This document shows, one piece after another, positions 63,537-64,000 of a stretch of DNA of 64,000 bases (position 1 is the stretch's first letter; each line of letters starts with the position of its first letter). Source of the DNA: Streptomyces caelestis (GTDB lineage: Bacteria; Actinomycetota; Actinomycetes; Streptomycetales; Streptomycetaceae); assembly GCF_001279005.1 (NCBI RefSeq), contig NZ_LGCN01000108.1, positions 87,196-151,195 of the forward strand, written 5' to 3'. Both the position numbers and the translations under genes were made by a program. The notes below the pieces were generated by a model, which worked only from the letters and a program-made list of their open reading frames with translations, did not search any database and was not told where the DNA came from.

Positions 63537-64000
63537 ATGAGCCAGCAGGGGGGAAGGCCCACCGGTCCCGAGGACGACTGGTGGGGGCGGCTGTACGACG
63601 ACGCCACCGGCGACACGGGCCCCGCACCGGCGCCCGATTCCCTGGACGACCGCTTCGCCTCGGCGTCCGGCGCGCTGGACGCGGACGGGCCCGCCCCGGC
63701 CGGCCCCCCCCCCGCCCCGCCGGTCCCGGCCCCCCGCCCGGCCCCTCCCGCCGCCCCGGCGGACCTCCCGCCCCGGCCCGCCGGGCCCCCGCCCCGCGCC
63801 CCCTGGGACCCCCCGCCCGCCGGGGCCGCGGACCCGGCGGCCGCCCCCCCGGGGACCGGCCGCCCGCCCCGGCCCCGACCGTCACCGCCGCCCACCGCCC
63901 CCACCCCCGGCAGCAGCACTCCCCACAGCCCGAGCAGGAGCACCAGTCCGGCGAGCAGGAGGTCCCACGCTCCCATCAGTCCAGGGTGCAGGAGGCCGGT
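63537..64000 (+). CDS. N-terminus of a Pro-rich protein (probably PP2C-type); 3' part chimeric
   Basis: MSQQGGRPTGPEDDWWGRLY, DDATGDTGPAPAPDSLDDRF then a long Ala/Pro-rich stretch. The opening resembles Streptomyces proteins in which a Pro-rich linker leads to a protein-phosphatase-2C-like domain (recalled, not searched). From 63902 the DNA is an exact copy of 63249-63347 from the DUF456 gene, so the true continuation is not in the window. GACAAT lies 7 nt before ATG, fitting a leaderless start. Confidence 0.5.
   Translation, partial: MSQQGGRPTGPEDDWWGRLYDDATGDTGPAPAPDSLDDRFASASGALDADGPAPAGPPPAPPVPAPRPAPPAAPADLPPRPAGPPPRAPWDPPPAGAADPAAAPPGTGRPPRPRPSPPPTAPTPGSSTPHSPSRSTSPASRRSHAPISPGCRRP
63902..64000. 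repeat. 99-bp exact copy of 63249-63347 at window end
   Basis: Bases 63902-64000 equal 63249-63347 without mismatch, in the same orientation, directly after a very GC-rich low-complexity stretch (63690-63900). Confidence 0.92.

Overview
The window is high-GC actinobacterial DNA and almost certainly Streptomyces: strong third-position G/C bias, frequent GTG and TTG starts, several probable leaderless genes (a TAnnnT box 6-8 nt before the start codon), Tat signal peptides, RICIN/CBM-type secreted glycosidases, the GAF-only and LuxR/MalT regulators typical of the genus, and the Streptomyces cysteine-attenuator leader peptide in front of a sulfite/nitrite reductase. No rRNA, tRNA or CRISPR array was seen.

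Layout. 0-6 kb: 5' end of a ferredoxin sulfite/nitrite reductase with its leader peptide, a GNAT enzyme, a secreted protein, a GAF regulator and an AidB-like acyl-CoA dehydrogenase, all on the minus strand. 6-20 kb: many small transcription units (YihY membrane protein, AraC, glyoxalase, ThuA, MFS pump, LacI, type-B carboxylesterase, a MerR/SDR cassette between 161-bp direct repeats, MBL hydrolase, a beta-lactamase-like gene divergent from LysR, MOSC protein). 20-24 kb: a plus-strand cell-wall module (peptidoglycan-binding/DUF1906 protein, holin-sized membrane protein, Tat-exported M15-like protein without its metal ligands, SapA-like secreted protein). 24-25 kb: gene remnants (SUKH, HATPase). 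25-31 kb: homocysteine methyltransferase, a LuxR/MalT-type STAND regulator with an MFS pump and membrane protein. 30.9-36.8 kb: small membrane and stress-type genes; three start about 80 bp downstream of the same 17-bp palindrome. 36.8-39.5 kb: an operon for arabinan/pectin side chains (GH43, a rump GH43-RICIN protein, CE12 esterase). 39.5-43.8 kb: DinB-like, PEP-mutase-like, a TetR gene that seems to start at AUU, a His-rich Tat PHP phosphoesterase and its coupled partner. 43.8-51.4 kb: GH2 beta-galactosidase, ROK regulator, alditol oxidase, radical SAM enzyme.

51.5-59.4 kb is the most unusual part. It holds a sigma-like/zinc-finger/TM/CBM2 fusion protein, two paralogous proteins of unknown function sharing a WDLMG-x-GAA block that lie either side of a frameshifted IS5-family element, further IS ends, and a 1229-aa membrane-anchored P-loop (NACHT/STAND-like) NTPase. 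By context this could be a conflict or defence island; that is inference. 59.8-64 kb returns to housekeeping: rsgA, an Ada-AlkA repair protein coupled to ogt, a DUF456 membrane protein, and the start of a Pro-rich protein. The last 99 bases exactly repeat 63249-63347, which looks like an assembly or duplication junction.
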